DNA from: Armillaria gallica
Taxonomy: Eukaryota > Basidiomycota > Agaricomycetes > Agaricales > Physalacriaceae
Length of the DNA: 64,000 nucleotides
Direction of reading: 5' to 3'
Assembly (NCBI GenBank): GCA_037576215.1
Contig: JBANDB010000015.1
Coordinates: 496,001 to 560,000 of the forward strand
Shown here: positions 1 through 11,988 of the stretch, piece by piece
Position numbering within the stretch: position 1 is the stretch's first letter
Layout of the letters: each line of letters begins with the position of its first letter
Notes under the pieces: model-generated
The model's database searches: none
The model's input: only the letters and a program-made list of their open reading frames with translations
Told to the model about the DNA's origin: nothing
Made by a program: the position numbers and the translations under genes

Positions 1-1
1 T

Positions 2-169
2 CAGGTAGCTTTTATTGAAGAAGTACCTGATGACGAGGACATTACGAGTTTCATGATGAACAAGAACACTAAATTAATACCCCCTTTAGAAAAGGCGGTG
101 ACCTCACCGACGGTAGTTGAGCCCATACGGGTCGACACTGATGAGCCTCCAGGCTCTGTACACTCATAA
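2..169 (+). CDS. C-terminal fragment of an unrecognised protein, cut by the window edge
   Basis: The frame starting at base 2 is open to a TAA at 167-169 and gives about 55 residues, acidic near the start (EEVPDDED). No domain is recognisable. It may be the 3' end of a retroelement ORF whose LTR follows (see 186-1483), or simply the last exon of a host gene. The short length makes it weak evidence of coding. Confidence 0.25.
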   Translation, partial: QVAFIEEVPDDEDITSFMMNKNTKLIPPLEKAVTSPTVVEPIRVDTDEPPGSVHS

Positions 170-185
170 ATTCGCGGATCTATAA

Positions 186-1483
186 TGATCTAGTGATATT
201 CTGCCCCTTCCGAACTTTCATATCAAAGCACAGCCATGATTGTCAGGCACTTTGATCCTGAATCCTATTATGCAACTCTAATGACAAGTTAGTGAACTTA
301 ATAATTTGCTACAGTCAGCAGCAGTTAAAGCCTTACCAAGGCTGTTTACTTTGCGCAGTTCATGGCTTAGTAAATGCACAGGAAGTTCGTGTTGCAGCAG
401 CTATGCACAGTTGCATAGTTCTTGGAGTTGCACAGTTGCTGACAGATCTCAACTCAGCATTAGTAAAGAAAGGATAAGAATACTCTATTGCACAGTAAAT
501 AGTTCGCTTGTGTTGCGAATTAACAGGGCAAGGACAAATGTAGCTTACCTACAAGGAATTCTCAAAGTAGTATAAAAGTAGCTAACGAAAAGTACAAGAA
601 AGAGGGAGAAGGAGACGAACCCCGAGGGAGTTACTTGCCCACAAGTACACTACCTTACACACCTAGATCAGATACACACACCCGAAGTTATTGCTTCTCT
701 ACTGTTCATTAGAGAAATAACAATTAGCAAACTTTCCCTTTGCTAATAAAAGTTAGCTATAACTTCGTGTGCTTACCTCCGCTCCAAAAACTTCGCTAGG
801 AAACCTTTACTGGTTACCCTTGCGAAGCATCCTCGACGTTTTAAGTTCACTTGCATACCTGTGCGCTTTAAAGAGCAATCCGTGGCTAGGATTGAAGCCC
901 TTTAGCCACTAACAACCCAGTACTACCATTTCCGAACTTAGGAAACAACACCACTTAACTCTTATAGAGTTAGACACCTTGGGGCCTTAGCTACCCTTCT
1001 CATAAAAGAGAAAGTTCGCTACCATTGCCCTTGTGATTCGACTCAAGATTAGTACTGACTTGCTTGATATTAGGATCATTTAGAGCTATATCTTCCTTGC
1101 ACGTACTTTATCTTGGACAAAACCTCGCTCACATCTAGAGCACCAGCTTCATTAACTCACATAGAGTTCCCCAACTGAATCCGCAGCTAGGATTTCAACA
1201 CCACATAGTTCGCACCGCATCTAGGTTGCCCCCACCCAGCATACACCCACGTTTACGCACCTTTTCCCTTCCAGGAAAGTTCGCGTACATACCTTGAGCC
1301 TCTGAACAGCCTTCAGAGAATCATAACAAAGCGTAGCAACACGTCGCTACATCACCAGGAAGCTACAGTCATCGCACAGAGGTGCAAGACTAGACTCGCT
1401 AGAACCTGCCTTCAGATTCTGTGCTTGACTACACTCGCCATTACAGGTCTTGTGTTTTCTGCCCGCAGGAGTCTCTAGGATCA
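186..1483 (+). repeat. Possible long LTR (TGATCTAG...CTAGGATCA), tentative
   Basis: No gene is visible between the ORF end at 169 and the start of element A coding sequence near 1484. The interval starts TGATCTAG and ends CTAGGATCA, a nearly perfect short inverted terminus, and has a TATA-like tataaaag at 571. Element A is abruptly missing its 5' LTR and gag here, so a second retroelement inserted into A is a reasonable explanation. No purine tract precedes the proposed start and the partner LTR would lie outside the window, so this stays tentative. Confidence 0.25.
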
Positions 1484-2147
1484 TCAACGCGAAGGTTGAA
1501 GAGGCCCCGCAACTGTCACACACTTATACAAGCAGACAGACCTATAATGAATGGCTCAAACCATTCGGAGTTGAGTGGACTCTATGCGGAGTAGTCGAAG
1601 CGCGTACAGAGTTGGAGGCCAAGGCAATCCTAAAGAATTGGATTCACAAGGCACGCGCAGAAGAAGTCGTCGACTCAATGATCGAAGCAATGAGGGGGAT
1701 GAAGCAAATCAATGCGCTCTGGTGGCTTGAAGAGCTGCGAGAACCAAAGTGATATATCAGTGCGCTAAGCGAGAAAGGGAAGGACCTAGTTATCCCCGTC
1801 ATACTCGGGGCACCAGGAACCATTCCCTCCATCTCCACGGCTGTGTTGGTAGACAGCGGATGCACCAGTAGTGCCATCAACCAAAAGTTCATTGAACAAT
1901 ACAACATTCCCACTCGAGCGACCGCCGCACCAATCCCGGTCTATAATGCTGACGGAACCAGGAACCAGGGAGGATCCATTACCAAATACGCCAAGATCGA
2001 GCTCAAAATCGGAGATCATTCAGAGTGAATAGATCTAGCCGTAACAGATCTCAGTGATAAACAGATCTTCCTCAGTCATGACTGGCTAGCCCAGCACAAT
2101 CCGATCATCAATTGGAAGACAGGAGGATTAACGTTTGCATGGTGCGA
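1484..2147 (+). pseudogene. Element A pol, 5' part: linker and retropepsin
   Basis: Frame 1 encodes a linker resembling element B (LKPF.VEWT, then a shared LREP) and an aspartic protease with the LVDSGCTSSAIN active-site motif near 1846-1881, followed by VYNADGTRN. Two in-frame TGA codons (1750-1752 and 2026-2028) sit where element B has arginine (CGC and CGA). The segment stops at the GCGA where the 1,658-bp insertion begins and continues in the same frame after it. Confidence 0.85.
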
Positions 2148-3805
2148 TGATGTGCTCAGTAACGGGCAGCACGCAAATGAAACTAGTGTCTAGATCATCA
2201 ATCTAGATACTAAATCACACACACACACACACAATCACTAATATTAAGTTCGAGGGTGAGTACGATAGAAGCACTCGTGGTGTACGTAGATTTCGATAAT
2301 CAATTGGGTTTTGCTTTAAAACAACTTCGATCCAAGTCTAGAAGTGTTTACACGAGATACACTAATCGCGATAGCAAGGTATATGAACGTGGGGGGTTTG
2401 TAAGGTATAATTTGAGTGGCTTAGACTCGAAACAACTTCGTCTAGAAGAGCTGGTAAGGCTTTAACTAGGGAAGCTCTAACAATCAAACAATCAAAGACC
2501 TAGAGGTCTACAAAGAGCGTAATTGCTCTGGAGTACACAGACTCGATTACAACACAAGCACACACACTTGCAACAAAGAACCGAAGTTCTACAAAGAGTA
2601 CACAGACTCTACAAAGAACACACAGGTCCTGGCTTCAAGTACGAGACTTGCAAAGAGTACACTGACTCTAGAGTACACTGACTCGTTAACTGTTCGAACT
2701 TAAAGCGTTCTAGGGCTTATTTCACTTCAACTAGGCAACGTCTTCGGTCTGTGGTTGACTTAGCATGTCTAGATCACTTTAGTCAGTGAGGGAGCACAAG
2801 GCCTTTGTATGCAGAGCAGTTCAATTAACTAGCAAGGCGCAAACACGGGGATGACTCTTCTTCCTACTTAGTTCTTCTAGATTACTTATAGCCACCCTTT
2901 TGGGGTTGACTTGGTAAACTTAATTCACTTCAGTCGAGGATATGCAATTTAAAACCAGTGATTGATTAGGTAGCTATAAGGCTACTAGCACAAACACGGG
3001 GAATGCTTTCCTGCTGTTATGCGTCTAGTCGCTGCTAATTTATACGATTCCTAGTCTAGGTATAGGAGCTTGTATCTAAAAGTAATTATGGTACGAGCTT
3101 TGGGTATCAATACAAACAATGAGTAATTAATTTACAAGGATTGTGCCATTCCAAGTTTTCTATTCAGTTGGACAGAATGACTAGCGGTCATTCTATTGCC
3201 AAGGAGTGTCCTAATGGTCTGTAGGAACTCCTTGCTTCTCCTTCATGCCTTGCCACGTGGATTCCTATTCAATACTACGAATTGTGCAGTATTTTGAGGA
3301 TGTAACCACCGATCGTGATTGATTGTCGGACCGAGATTGTATTTGCTTCAATCACTGCGCAATCTTTAACTATCTCAGTGCCAAGCGTCGGTTATTCAGT
3401 TATTCCTAGTTTTAGTCGTGTTCTAGACTAAGTTCATTTTACTGTGTGTATTGTTGTGGACTTAGCAATCCTTTTCTAGGTTTATTCAAGTCATCGAGAT
3501 GATGAGTCATCTAGTTCTTCTGTGTTCTGCTTTATTGTTTGTATCTCATCTCGATGTGTCCCTTGGTTCTGACTGTAAATAGTCTTGTTTTGGGCAGGGA
3601 ATAGCATTCAATGTTGAAGGCTTATAGAGTTGACTCATCTAGATGTCGGTTCTAAGTCTGTTCTGACACTGTACTGCTCACTATCTTATGTAGTATACTA
3701 GCTATCAGTGTAAAGCCTTCACTATAGCTCTCTGTACCGCTTGTAGACTGCGGTATTTGATAGAAAGTCGCAAAATCTACGGGTAGCCTGATACCAAGCG
3801 TATCA
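2148..3805. mobile_element. 1,658-bp TG..CA insertion with GCGA direct repeat (solo-LTR-like)
   Basis: The insertion splits element A pol between retropepsin and reverse transcriptase. It begins TGATGTG, ends GTATCA (perfect TGAT/ATCA inverted ends) and is flanked by GCGA at 2144-2147 and 3806-3809. Removing it with one GCGA (1,662 bp) rejoins pol exactly in frame. It has no long ORF. It contains an AC microsatellite (about 2218-2233), a run of imperfect repeats of a tacaaagagtacacagactc-like unit (about 2500-2680), and two gcacaaacacgggg-like units near 2830 and 2990. TG..CA ends with a short duplication suggest a solo LTR, but the length is large for one and no second copy is visible in the window. 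Confidence 0.6.
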
Positions 3806-3810
3806 GCGAA

Positions 3811-6800
3811 TGCCACAAGAACCCATTCGTACTACCCGATGCAGATCCTGATGACAGGTGGGACAAAGAGCTAGAGGAGGGAGATACCATTCTCGCAATA
3901 GATTTCACATGGGCCATCCTCATATGCATGCATCACACCAATGACTTAGCAGCTGCGGCCAATGCGGACAAAGAGACCAAGACATTCGAAGAGATGGTCC
4001 CAGAGTGGTGTCGGGATTTTAACGATTTATTCACCAAAGACAATTTTGACGAACTTCCTGAGCCAAAGACATGGGACCATGCCATTGAACTCACTCCAAA
4101 CGTGAGCGCCAATCTCGATTGCAAGGTCTATCATCTGAATCGAAACGAACAAGCAGAGCTCGACAAGTTCTTAGACAAGAACCTTTCAAGCGGACGAATC
4201 CGCCCCTCCAAGTCACCCATGGCTTCACCTTTCTTCTTTGTCAAGAAAAAGGATGGCAAGCTACGACCAGTACAAGATTATCGGAAGCTCAATGAGATGA
4301 CGATTACAAACCGTTACCCGCTTCCCCTTATCTCGGAACTAATGGACAAATTACGGGGCGCCAAGTATTTCTCCAAACTCGATGTTCGATGGGGCTACAA
4401 CAATGTACGCATCAAGAGTGGGGACGAGTGGAAGGCGGCATTCAGAACTAATCAAGGGTTGTTCGAACCTACGGTCATGTTCTTCGGGCTCACCAATTCG
4501 CCTGCCACCTTCCAATGGATGATGAATGACATCTTTAAAGACCTCATCGTGTCAGGAAAAGTCACCATCTATCTCGACGATATCCTGATCATGTCCAAGA
4601 CCAAAGAGGAACATCATTGCATCACGTGCGAGGTTCTAAGACTCCTCCAAAAGAACAAGCTATTCCTTAAAGCGGAGAAATGCGAGTTCGAAACCTTGGA
4701 AACAGAGTACCTCGGAGTCATCATCAGTGAAGGGAGCATCCGGATGGACCCAGTCAAAATTGCAGGAATCGCGGAGTGGCCTGTGCCAGTCAAGAAAATA
4801 CAACTCCAGTCATTCCTAGGCTTTACCAACTTCTACAGATGTTTCATCAAAGGATACAGCAAAGTCATCAAGCCAATGACCCAGCTGACCGGAAACGATC
4901 TGTGGAAGTGGGGAAAAGCGCAACAGGACGCATTCGAGGAGTTGAAAAGACTGCTGGCCAAGGAAGTGGTATTGGCAATACCCACAGAGGAAGGCAAGTT
5001 CCGCATAGAGGCGGACGCAAGCGAGGGAGTGATCAGCGCTGTATTGTTGCAAGAGCAGGATGGAAAATGGTGCCCAGTCGCATTTCTGTCCAAATCCCTC
5101 ACAGTTACGGAACGAAATTACGAAATTTATGACAAGGAACTGCTGGCAATTATGCTGGCCCTGGACAAGTGGAGGCACTACCTAATGGGTGTGGCTCAGG
5201 ACTTCGAGATATGGACAGATCATCAAAATCTGCAGTATTTCCGAAAGCCCCAAAAGCTCAACCGATGTCAAGCACATTGGGTAACTGAGCTTGCCGAATA
5301 CCATTTCTTGCTGCACCACAAACCGGGACCAGCAAACAAGAAGGCTGACCTACTAAGCCGACGAGCAGACCACGAGCAAGGAAAGGAGGACAATGATGAG
5401 GTTATAGTCCTCAAACCCGAGCACTTCCGGGCACTAGTCATGCCCACTATCGAGGAAACCCACACCAAGATAAAGCAAGCCACGCTCGACCACCACCGAT
5501 GGGACAAGAATGTCGTGACTTCCCTTAACCACAACCGAGGAATGAAACTAGAGAATGGGTTGATCTTTTACAACTCCCGCATCTATGTTCCTTCTGACCA
5601 TGCGTTACAAGGAGAAATCATCATGCAATTTCACGACCACATCATGGCAGGACATCCCGGCATTGAAAAGACTAAAGAACTCGTCTTACAAGAATACTGG
5701 TGGCCCAGAATGAAGAAGGACATAGAGAACTATGTCCGCGCCTGCGAAACGTGTCAACGAACCAAGTCGAGCATGCAACCGAAAGCAGCGCCCCTTCATC
5801 CTAACACCATACCATCCCAACCATGGACTCACATCTCTGTCGACATGGTTACTGGTTTACCTAGGAGCAATGGTTTTGACACGATCTTAATGATCGTCAA
5901 CCAGTTCTCCAAGGAAATCATACCTGTCGCATGTACAACAGAGATGTCATCGGAAGGGTGGGCCAAGATCCTACGCGACAAAGTATATGCTAGACATGGG
6001 ATGCCTCAGGTCATCATCTCGGACTGAGGCACCGTGTTCGTATCCAAGTTCATGAAAGACCTTTATGACTTGCTTCAAATTAAGGCAAACATATCCACCG
6101 CCTATCATCCCCAGACCGATGGACAGACTGAACGAGTTAATCAGGAGGTTGAAAAATACCTCCGGATCTTCGTCAATCATCTCCAGAATGACTGGGCTGA
6201 ATGGCTCTCCCTCGCGGCCTTCGCTCACAATAACCGCACCCATTCCGCTACAGGCAAAAGTCGCTTCGAGATTAACTACGGCTATAACGCTGACCTTCTC
6301 CCTGGTGCAAAACCCTGAGCACCCTTCAGAACACTGGCCTCAAACACATTCGTTTCACAGATGCAGAAAATCCATGCTGAAGCAAAGCAAGCGCTCGAGA
6401 AAGCTGCCAACCAGATGAAAGCCCAGTATGACAAAAAGAAACGACCTGCAGTCGAATACCAAGTAGGAGACAAGGTGTGGCTCGACACGACCAACCTCAA
6501 TCTCCCATGTCCCAAGAAGAAACTCGCAGATAAATGGACAGGCCCATTCCCCATCATCACAAAAATCAGAGCATCAGCATATAAAATAAAACTCCCAGCA
6601 AACTGGCGTATCCACCCAGTATTCAACGAATCACTCCTCACTCCTTATACTCCACCCACATTCCCAAACCAAGAGCAACCACCTCCGCCACCACCAGACC
6701 TTGTGGATGGTGAGGAACACTACAAAGTAGAAAAGGTTCTCGACAGTAGGGAGCGCAAAGTCAGAGGAAAGGCCAGGGAGCCATGGCACTGGGTCACAGA

Positions 6801-7068
6801 TTACTTCGTCAAATGGAAGGGCTATGGACCAGAGTCAAACAGCTGGGTAAAAGAAACAGACATGGACACAGAAGAACTCGTCAATGAGTACCTTGCAGAG
6901 AGGGTGAACAGTACTGAGCATGACACAGGAGATTGGCAATCCTATACAGACCCATTCTCTGGGCGCCAAGTTTGGTACAACCAACAGCTAGACTGGGACT
7001 ACTTCGGTGGCCACGACGATCCTTCGACAGACATGAAATCGCCATTCATACCACAAGAAATCCCATGA
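3811..7068 (+). pseudogene. Element A pol, 3' part: reverse transcriptase, RNase H, integrase, chromodomain
   Basis: The frame resumes after the insertion and is open from about 3787 to 6025. The reverse transcriptase has KLDVRWGYNN (first catalytic Asp, about 4380) and YLDD (about 4570). RNase H has EADAS, YDKELLAIMLAL and WTDHQNL. Integrase has an HHCC zinc module (HDHIMAGHPG ... CETCQRTKS), SVDMVTG, then VIISD followed directly by TGA (6025-6027, CGA in element B), and HPQTDGQTERVNQE. A further TGA lies at 6316-6318. The last frame (6361-7068) ends in a chromodomain (YKVEKVLDSR ... YFVKWKGYGPESNSWV), the module that targets this clade to heterochromatin. The stop at 7066-7068 precedes the purine tract. 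Confidence 0.9.
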
Positions 7069-7269
7069 TGACATGAAAAAGTTTACCAGAATTACTGCTT
7101 CCACATCCACCAGATAACGAAATTCCTCCTCCTCGTTCTGGCCTTTGCATATAGGGAACAAAGAAAGGAGGATTGCAGCCATTGTGGCAGAGTCACTAAT
7201 GTTGTGGCCAGGCATTGTGAGAAAGTATGGATGGGATTGAAGCTAACAGCAGTTGGGACACCTGCCTTA

Positions 7270-7281
7270 ACAGGGGGGTAA
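7270..7281 (+). other. Polypurine tract of element A
   Basis: The sequence acaggggggtaa lies directly upstream of the 3' LTR. The same ttaacaggggggt occurs at the equivalent position of element B, supporting its role as the plus-strand primer. Confidence 0.7.
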
Positions 7282-7706
7282 CGTTATGATTTATTCATTT
7301 CTTCACATCTTATCTTATCTTATCATTGATACTTACTCATATCTTATCTTCAGATCCATGACTCCACGGAGCCTTCATAAATCTTCACATCGCTAACACA
7401 TCACACTCACTCGACATGTAACCAACACGTATTATTCTCGGCTACCGTGTACTTGGCTTATTCACTTTCTAACACGGTACCCTCATCTTAGTACCCAGTA
7501 CAGACCCTCACTTTAGTATATAAGTAGTGTACTCAAAGCTGTATATTCACTAGCTTTGAGCTAAAGTTTATTCATACCGAAACACATTCCTTCTCGCTAA
7601 GCGCTATTAAGTTAGTCTTGATTGCCAATCATCACAGGACTAGTCGGTGACTGTACGAACCGAATACAGCTGACTATTTACCCTTGATTGGAGTTCGGGT
7701 CTTACA
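7282..7706 (+). repeat. 3' LTR of element A
   Basis: It starts CGTTATGATTTATTC, matching the TGTTACGATTTATTC start of the element B LTR, and ends ...cgggtcttaca against ...cgggtccggtcataaca in B. Inside are a TATA box (tatataag, 7517-7524) and, about 35 nt from its start, AGCTTTGAGCTAA (7552-7564), the presumed self-primer shared with B. No 5' partner LTR is present in the window. Confidence 0.8.
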
Positions 7707-8980
7707 AGTAGGTACAGTAGTGTACATCCTCATGCATTTGCAGAGCTCAGCCAAGTGCAATACTATTGGCTTAACACCATGCATGTACATACTGGGAACA
7801 AACTGATCCCCCATTTTACAACAGCTTGAAATTGTGTATGTTACATTGATCACAGAATCTATGATGTGGTGCGAGGCAAATAATCAGCCAGCCTCCAGCA
7901 GGATGACAAACATGTCCTATGGGATCAGAAAAGCTGGAAAGAGATAATACCAGGAAGAGCAGAGCTACATGAATTCGCAGAACATGAAGGAACAATCTGA
8001 GGCTTGACAAGGAATCTGTAACAAAGGATGTCAAAGATGAAAGGGATGAGAAAGAAGAGTACTAACAGTTTTTGCAAAATGCTATTGATACTACGGGTGC
8101 CATCAGATCAGCAGTAATCATTTTCCAGACTCTTGGAAGTCATTGCATGACAGCAGTACTCTTGTGATTCCAACAAGGAACAGCACAGTTATAAAGATTA
8201 TGAATGAATCTTCAGAAGATGATACTACTCATAAGGCTTCTCGTTCTTTGGATCAGTCTGTACTGTGGCAACTATGTATGTATGTCCCTGACATGATCTG
8301 TCTTCTGTTATGAGATGACTAGTGACTAGTGACTGGCCAAATAAGAAAAAGATGCATTACATTCTGACAAATGCATTGATGTACTCAAAGTCTTGTTCAG
8401 CTCTGGGCTGACAGTTGACTTCAAGGTTACAAGAGAAGTGGCCTGTGTCTCTTGATATATCCTGTTAGTGAACAGGATAATAATACGAGATCAAGATGAT
8501 TTGAGCTACAATAATTTGTATTCACCAAAATGAATCTCACCAACAATCACAAGAAAAGGTTGAGAAAAGGTACAGATGGCAACCTCTATAGCAACAATGC
8601 CCATACTGGTGAGTGTACAGGACTCTAGAATGTCAGCAGCACTGCTGGCTCAGCATATCAGGATGGGAATGGTTGCAGGAACATGGTGGTTGCTCAGGAC
8701 AGTGCCAGGTAGCAAGGGGGAGGCACAGTTAAATTCCAGCAAAGAGGGTAGAGGGGGAGGGGAGAGGAGTCCCAACCTTAAACACAATACCAACTTACCT
8801 TATATAGCACTGAGAGAGGCCCTAATGAGGCATAGAGTGATAGTTTTATAATAATGGGATATTTTGTGAGGGTGTTAAAGCATTCAATATGCTTTATATC
8901 CCTTTTCAATCCTTTTTCACATGGTATGATGAGTAACGGCAACCTGGCCAGCAACTATGGGTTGACTTCAGGTCATTATA
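7707..8980. other. No gene recognised
   Basis: Only short open frames without recognisable motifs are present. A G-rich stretch (agggtagagggggagggg, about 8745) resembles the G-rich part of the dispersed repeat that starts at 8981. Confidence 0.5.
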
Positions 8981-9129
8981 TTGATTGGAATTCATTACTA
9001 AGCTATCCATATATAGCTATACTACTACCCTATATGGTAAGAGGGGGAGGGGGGGAGGGGAGAAGGTCCACCCAGCCTTATACACAAAAATGTACACCAT
9101 GTCTGCAATTTTATTTCCACTGCCCCCTT
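8981..9129 (+). repeat. Dispersed repeat, copy 1 (inverted copy at 54,311-54,448)
   Basis: About 150 bp, from ttgattggaattcattact to tttccactgccccct, match the reverse complement of 54,311-54,448 closely by eye. In both copies the same frame stays open and gives similar peptides (ITKLSIYSYTTTLYG and ITKLTIYGYMTTLYG, then LYTKMY.MSAILFP). This may be a fragment of a coding exon of a transposon, or chance conservation of a young repeat. Confidence 0.7.
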
Positions 9130-10284
9130 ACCAGGTGGGTCATCAGAGTCCAAATAATCTGAACCTCAGTCCATCCCGCTCTTCCGCATCACCATCACTT
9201 TGGTTATGCATAATGTATCTCTGTATTCACCCTTGTGTCCCCATCATGCAATACTCCTGTGAACGACATCCCAGAAGGTCACAGCTGGTGTACATCAGCT
9301 GTTTTTCCTATTTGAACCAAACTAAAGGGTTTCGGTGAGTCATGACGCACTCAGCACGACTCCGGTACTTGTAGGGAGGGTCTATATGAAGTCGGAGGCA
9401 AGCCAGGTTATGAGTCTCCCCTGGTACGTGTATATTTAGTCTATGACATGTCCACCTACTTAACACAGCACATATATTCAGGTTTGGATATTGCACACAT
9501 CAAAGTTGTCAGACCCTGAAATGATTGGGCTGCTTGGCTCTTTCTTTCTGCGATGACATGTGCAAAAATGGACTTCAGTGCAATTCAGGTATGCCCTTTT
9601 GTGCTCTTAGACAGTTTTTACTCTGACATGACCTTCACTGCTTTTCAAGCTCTGTGTAATTATACCTTGCACAGGGAGCCAGGCCAAGAGTCAGATCATT
9701 CAGACTCCAACCTACTACCAACACCACCATTACGTTCGCACGAGCACTGCCTTTCCGATACAACAAGCCAGTCACATCACCAACATTCTGTCCATGCCAG
9801 ACATGTGGAAATCCACTTGAATGCTCATCATCATCCTAGAGGATGCCACTGGTACCATTTCTTGCCGAGATTAGCGAGGTTCATTTGCTAAATGTGAATA
9901 TTATAGCTTACATTGCCTTAATTGCATTTATTCTTGAGTTTACGGTCAAGACATGTCAAGAGCCAATGAGTGCTCCTCCACATCAATAACTGTGACCTTG
10001 AGGTCAGACAGGGCTTTGAGATAACTTGCAGGTGGACCAAGAGTCGGCTTTGGGCAGTGTGAAGGTATTTCAATGCTGCTTGACCTCACTAAGATCGTTG
10101 TTCTCATTTAGATCAATTTCAGGATGTCATATTGGACTGTAGGATGGCTCATTGCGATACCTTGGTGCATCTTTAGCGACAGTAGGCATACCTGTTGAAA
10201 AATCAACATCAACCTTGAAAGCACTCGTTAGAATCAAGTGTGCATCTCTATTATTTTGTCTTCTCATTGCTTATCATGCACATA
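9130..10284. other. No gene recognised
   Basis: Open frames such as 9553-9891 (+, 112 aa, His-rich end) have no recognisable domain and no consistent splice sites. Nothing here can be supported as a gene. Confidence 0.4.
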
Positions 10285-10674
10285 CTGTCCTATTTCAATC
10301 AATTTGAATGTTCTGTGACATGTGACCTTCTGGGACCAGTTCGAATGACCGAATAGCTCTTCTGGGACAGTGACATTCAGACAAAATCTGAATAGGTGAT
10401 GGTATGCTTGAATGATTTGGTACATATCTCTTACATATCCTGCTGATCAAGGTGAGGTAAATTAGCATAATATGGGCCTGCAGAAGATATTTTTGTAATT
10501 TGTGTGCCATTTTGGCCAAAAATTACCAATAATAGTACTTTTTAGTATTGGTGACCGCTGAACCTGCTTGAATGGGACCTGTGTGACTTGTGACAAGGGA
10601 TCATTTTCCGAATACGAATGACCCTTCTGAGACATGTGAGACATGTGACATTTGAATTGATCGAAATAGGACAG
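10285..10674. mobile_element. 390-bp MITE with TA target-site duplications
   Basis: The element starts CTGTCCTATTTCAATCAATT and its reverse complement starts CTGTCCTATTTCGATCAATT, giving terminal inverted repeats that remain alignable for roughly 50-60 nt. TA dinucleotides flank it at 10,283-10,284 and 10,675-10,676, as expected of Tc1/mariner-type non-autonomous elements. Its ends do not match those of the 28-31 kb transposon, so another transposase must have moved it. Confidence 0.8.
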
Positions 10675-10687
10675 TATAATCAAGTTA

Positions 10688-11108
10688 TTATGTTGTTCTT
10701 TGCCTCAGGGAGGAAATGCAATGGCTGATACACCAGCTTTCAGATGTACATATGAGGGACACAGTCTTGACAGTATCCTGATAGCTAATCCTCATGTTAG
10801 GTGAAATGATTTGTGAATGGTCCATCATCCTGGCTACTGCCTTAGTTCTAGCAATCGCTTCAAGTTGCTTTCCCCACTCAAAATGACTTCGACCACATAA
10901 CAATGGAGGAATAATCTCCATGGTTTGGGATGCACTTCTGCTTTGGCATCATTTTCCATTTTGGACCCCTCCTGGAACTGGCCTGAAAAATATCACCCCC
11001 TCCATAGCATAAGATAATGATGTCAGCAAGAGCCAAGAATACATTCTTGGAGAACTTTTGGAAATGATAGTAAACACTTCTTTCCTGCCTGGCCAGCTCG
11101 GGGTTCAT
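10688..11108 (-). pseudogene. Unrecognised decayed coding region
   Basis: Two overlapping minus-strand frames (11,108-10,878 and 10,921-10,688) read like one protein with a frameshift: LARQERSVYYHFQKFSKNVFLALADI followed by a WGKQLEAIARTKAVARMM segment. I do not recognise the family. A plus-strand frame near 22,520 contains a similar SEQLEAIMGRR stretch, so it may be part of a repeated element. Transposon origin is a guess. Confidence 0.3.
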
Positions 11109-11139
11109 TGACGTTCAAACTCTACGACAGGTTTACATG

Positions 11140-11644
11140 AATCATTTGCAGATGTGCAGATGTGCAACTTCTGGGGCCAGGAGAATTTTGTGTTTTTGAG
11201 TTGCACGCTTGCATTCACTTGTGTTTATTTGCATTTCATTTGCATTTCATTTGTAATCATTTGCGTTTCCTACCAATGTGTTTATGACATCATCAATGCA
11301 TGTTGGTACATATGAATGAGAGGGAAATATATGCACCAGACTACTTCCAATGCTTTTTTGATCCTTGAGAGTTTTCACCACTGTTCCGGATAGATTTCAG
11401 TGTCCAGTTTAGTATTTGAGACATAATAAACAATAATTTACCTACCTATGACACCCCCTCAGAAGGTCCAATGATCTGTTTGCACCACAATACTATCAGA
11501 AAATCTGTGGAAGCCTGCATGCGAGTCAAATTGTGTGAATACATGCACCAATGGAAGTAACGCAAGTGTTTCAATTGCAAATGCATGCGTTGACATGATT
11601 TATGCATGCGTTGACATGATTTATGCATGCGTTTGAAAGTGAAC
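11140..11644. repeat. GCAAATG/TGCATGCA motif cluster with a 21-bp tandem repeat
   Basis: The region is dense in TTGCATTTCATTTGCATTTC and similar motifs. It ends with two copies of a 21-bp unit (atgcatgcgttgacatgattt, about 11,583-11,632). The same motif family continues immediately beyond element B (20,061-20,140), so B inserted inside this cluster. Confidence 0.6.
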
Positions 11645-11649
11645 GCAAA

Positions 11650-11988
11650 TGTTATGACCGGACCCGGGAATAACAGACTAGGCGTCTAACGATACACTAT
11701 CTCGCACTTCGGATAGATCGATAGAACCGTAACATCTATTACAGTGGAGCGGTATGCGCAGTGAACTCTCGGCAAGCGAGTGGAGTAAAGTCCGGGTGTA
11801 TTAAACTTAGCTCAAAGCTAGGGTACAAGGTCGAAAGCGGTGCTACTTATATACGATATGTGGGTTCTAATAATAGTAGTGTTCTGCGGCTTCACGAGAA
11901 GTTCTGGGGTTGATCGTTGGGGTTGGATGCCGGGGTGCCGGGATGCCGGATAAGATAAGATAAGGAAAAAAGTGAATAAATCGTAACA
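11650..11988 (-). repeat. 3' LTR of element B
   Basis: On the element strand it starts TGTTACGATT and ends GGTCATAACA; the paired copy shows the full TGTTATGA/TCATAACA inverted terminus. A TATA box (TATATAAG) lies at 11,853-11,846 and AGCTTTGAGCTAA at 11,819-11,807. It lacks a 26-bp GC-rich unit present in the other LTR, in a zone of GGTGCCG-like repeats. Confidence 0.95.

Larger units (their letters stand above)
1484..7706 (+). mobile_element. Element A: 5'-truncated chromodomain Ty3/gypsy retrotransposon
   Basis: A single reading frame (frame 1) carries a protease linker, retropepsin, reverse transcriptase, RNase H, integrase and chromodomain, followed by a purine tract and a 3' LTR. The protein is clearly homologous to element B of this window. 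gag and the 5' LTR are absent. The frame is interrupted by four TGA codons (1750, 2026, 6025, 6316) and by one 1,658-bp insertion, but by no frameshift in the parts I compared. The copy is dead as an autonomous element, although its reverse transcriptase active-site residues are intact. Confidence 0.9.

Noticed and set aside
2218..2233. AC dinucleotide repeat as a functional site
   Set aside because: It is an ordinary short microsatellite within the insertion.
4816..5178. Long minus-strand frame inside element A
   Set aside because: It is antisense to the conserved RT/RNase H region and has no domain of its own.
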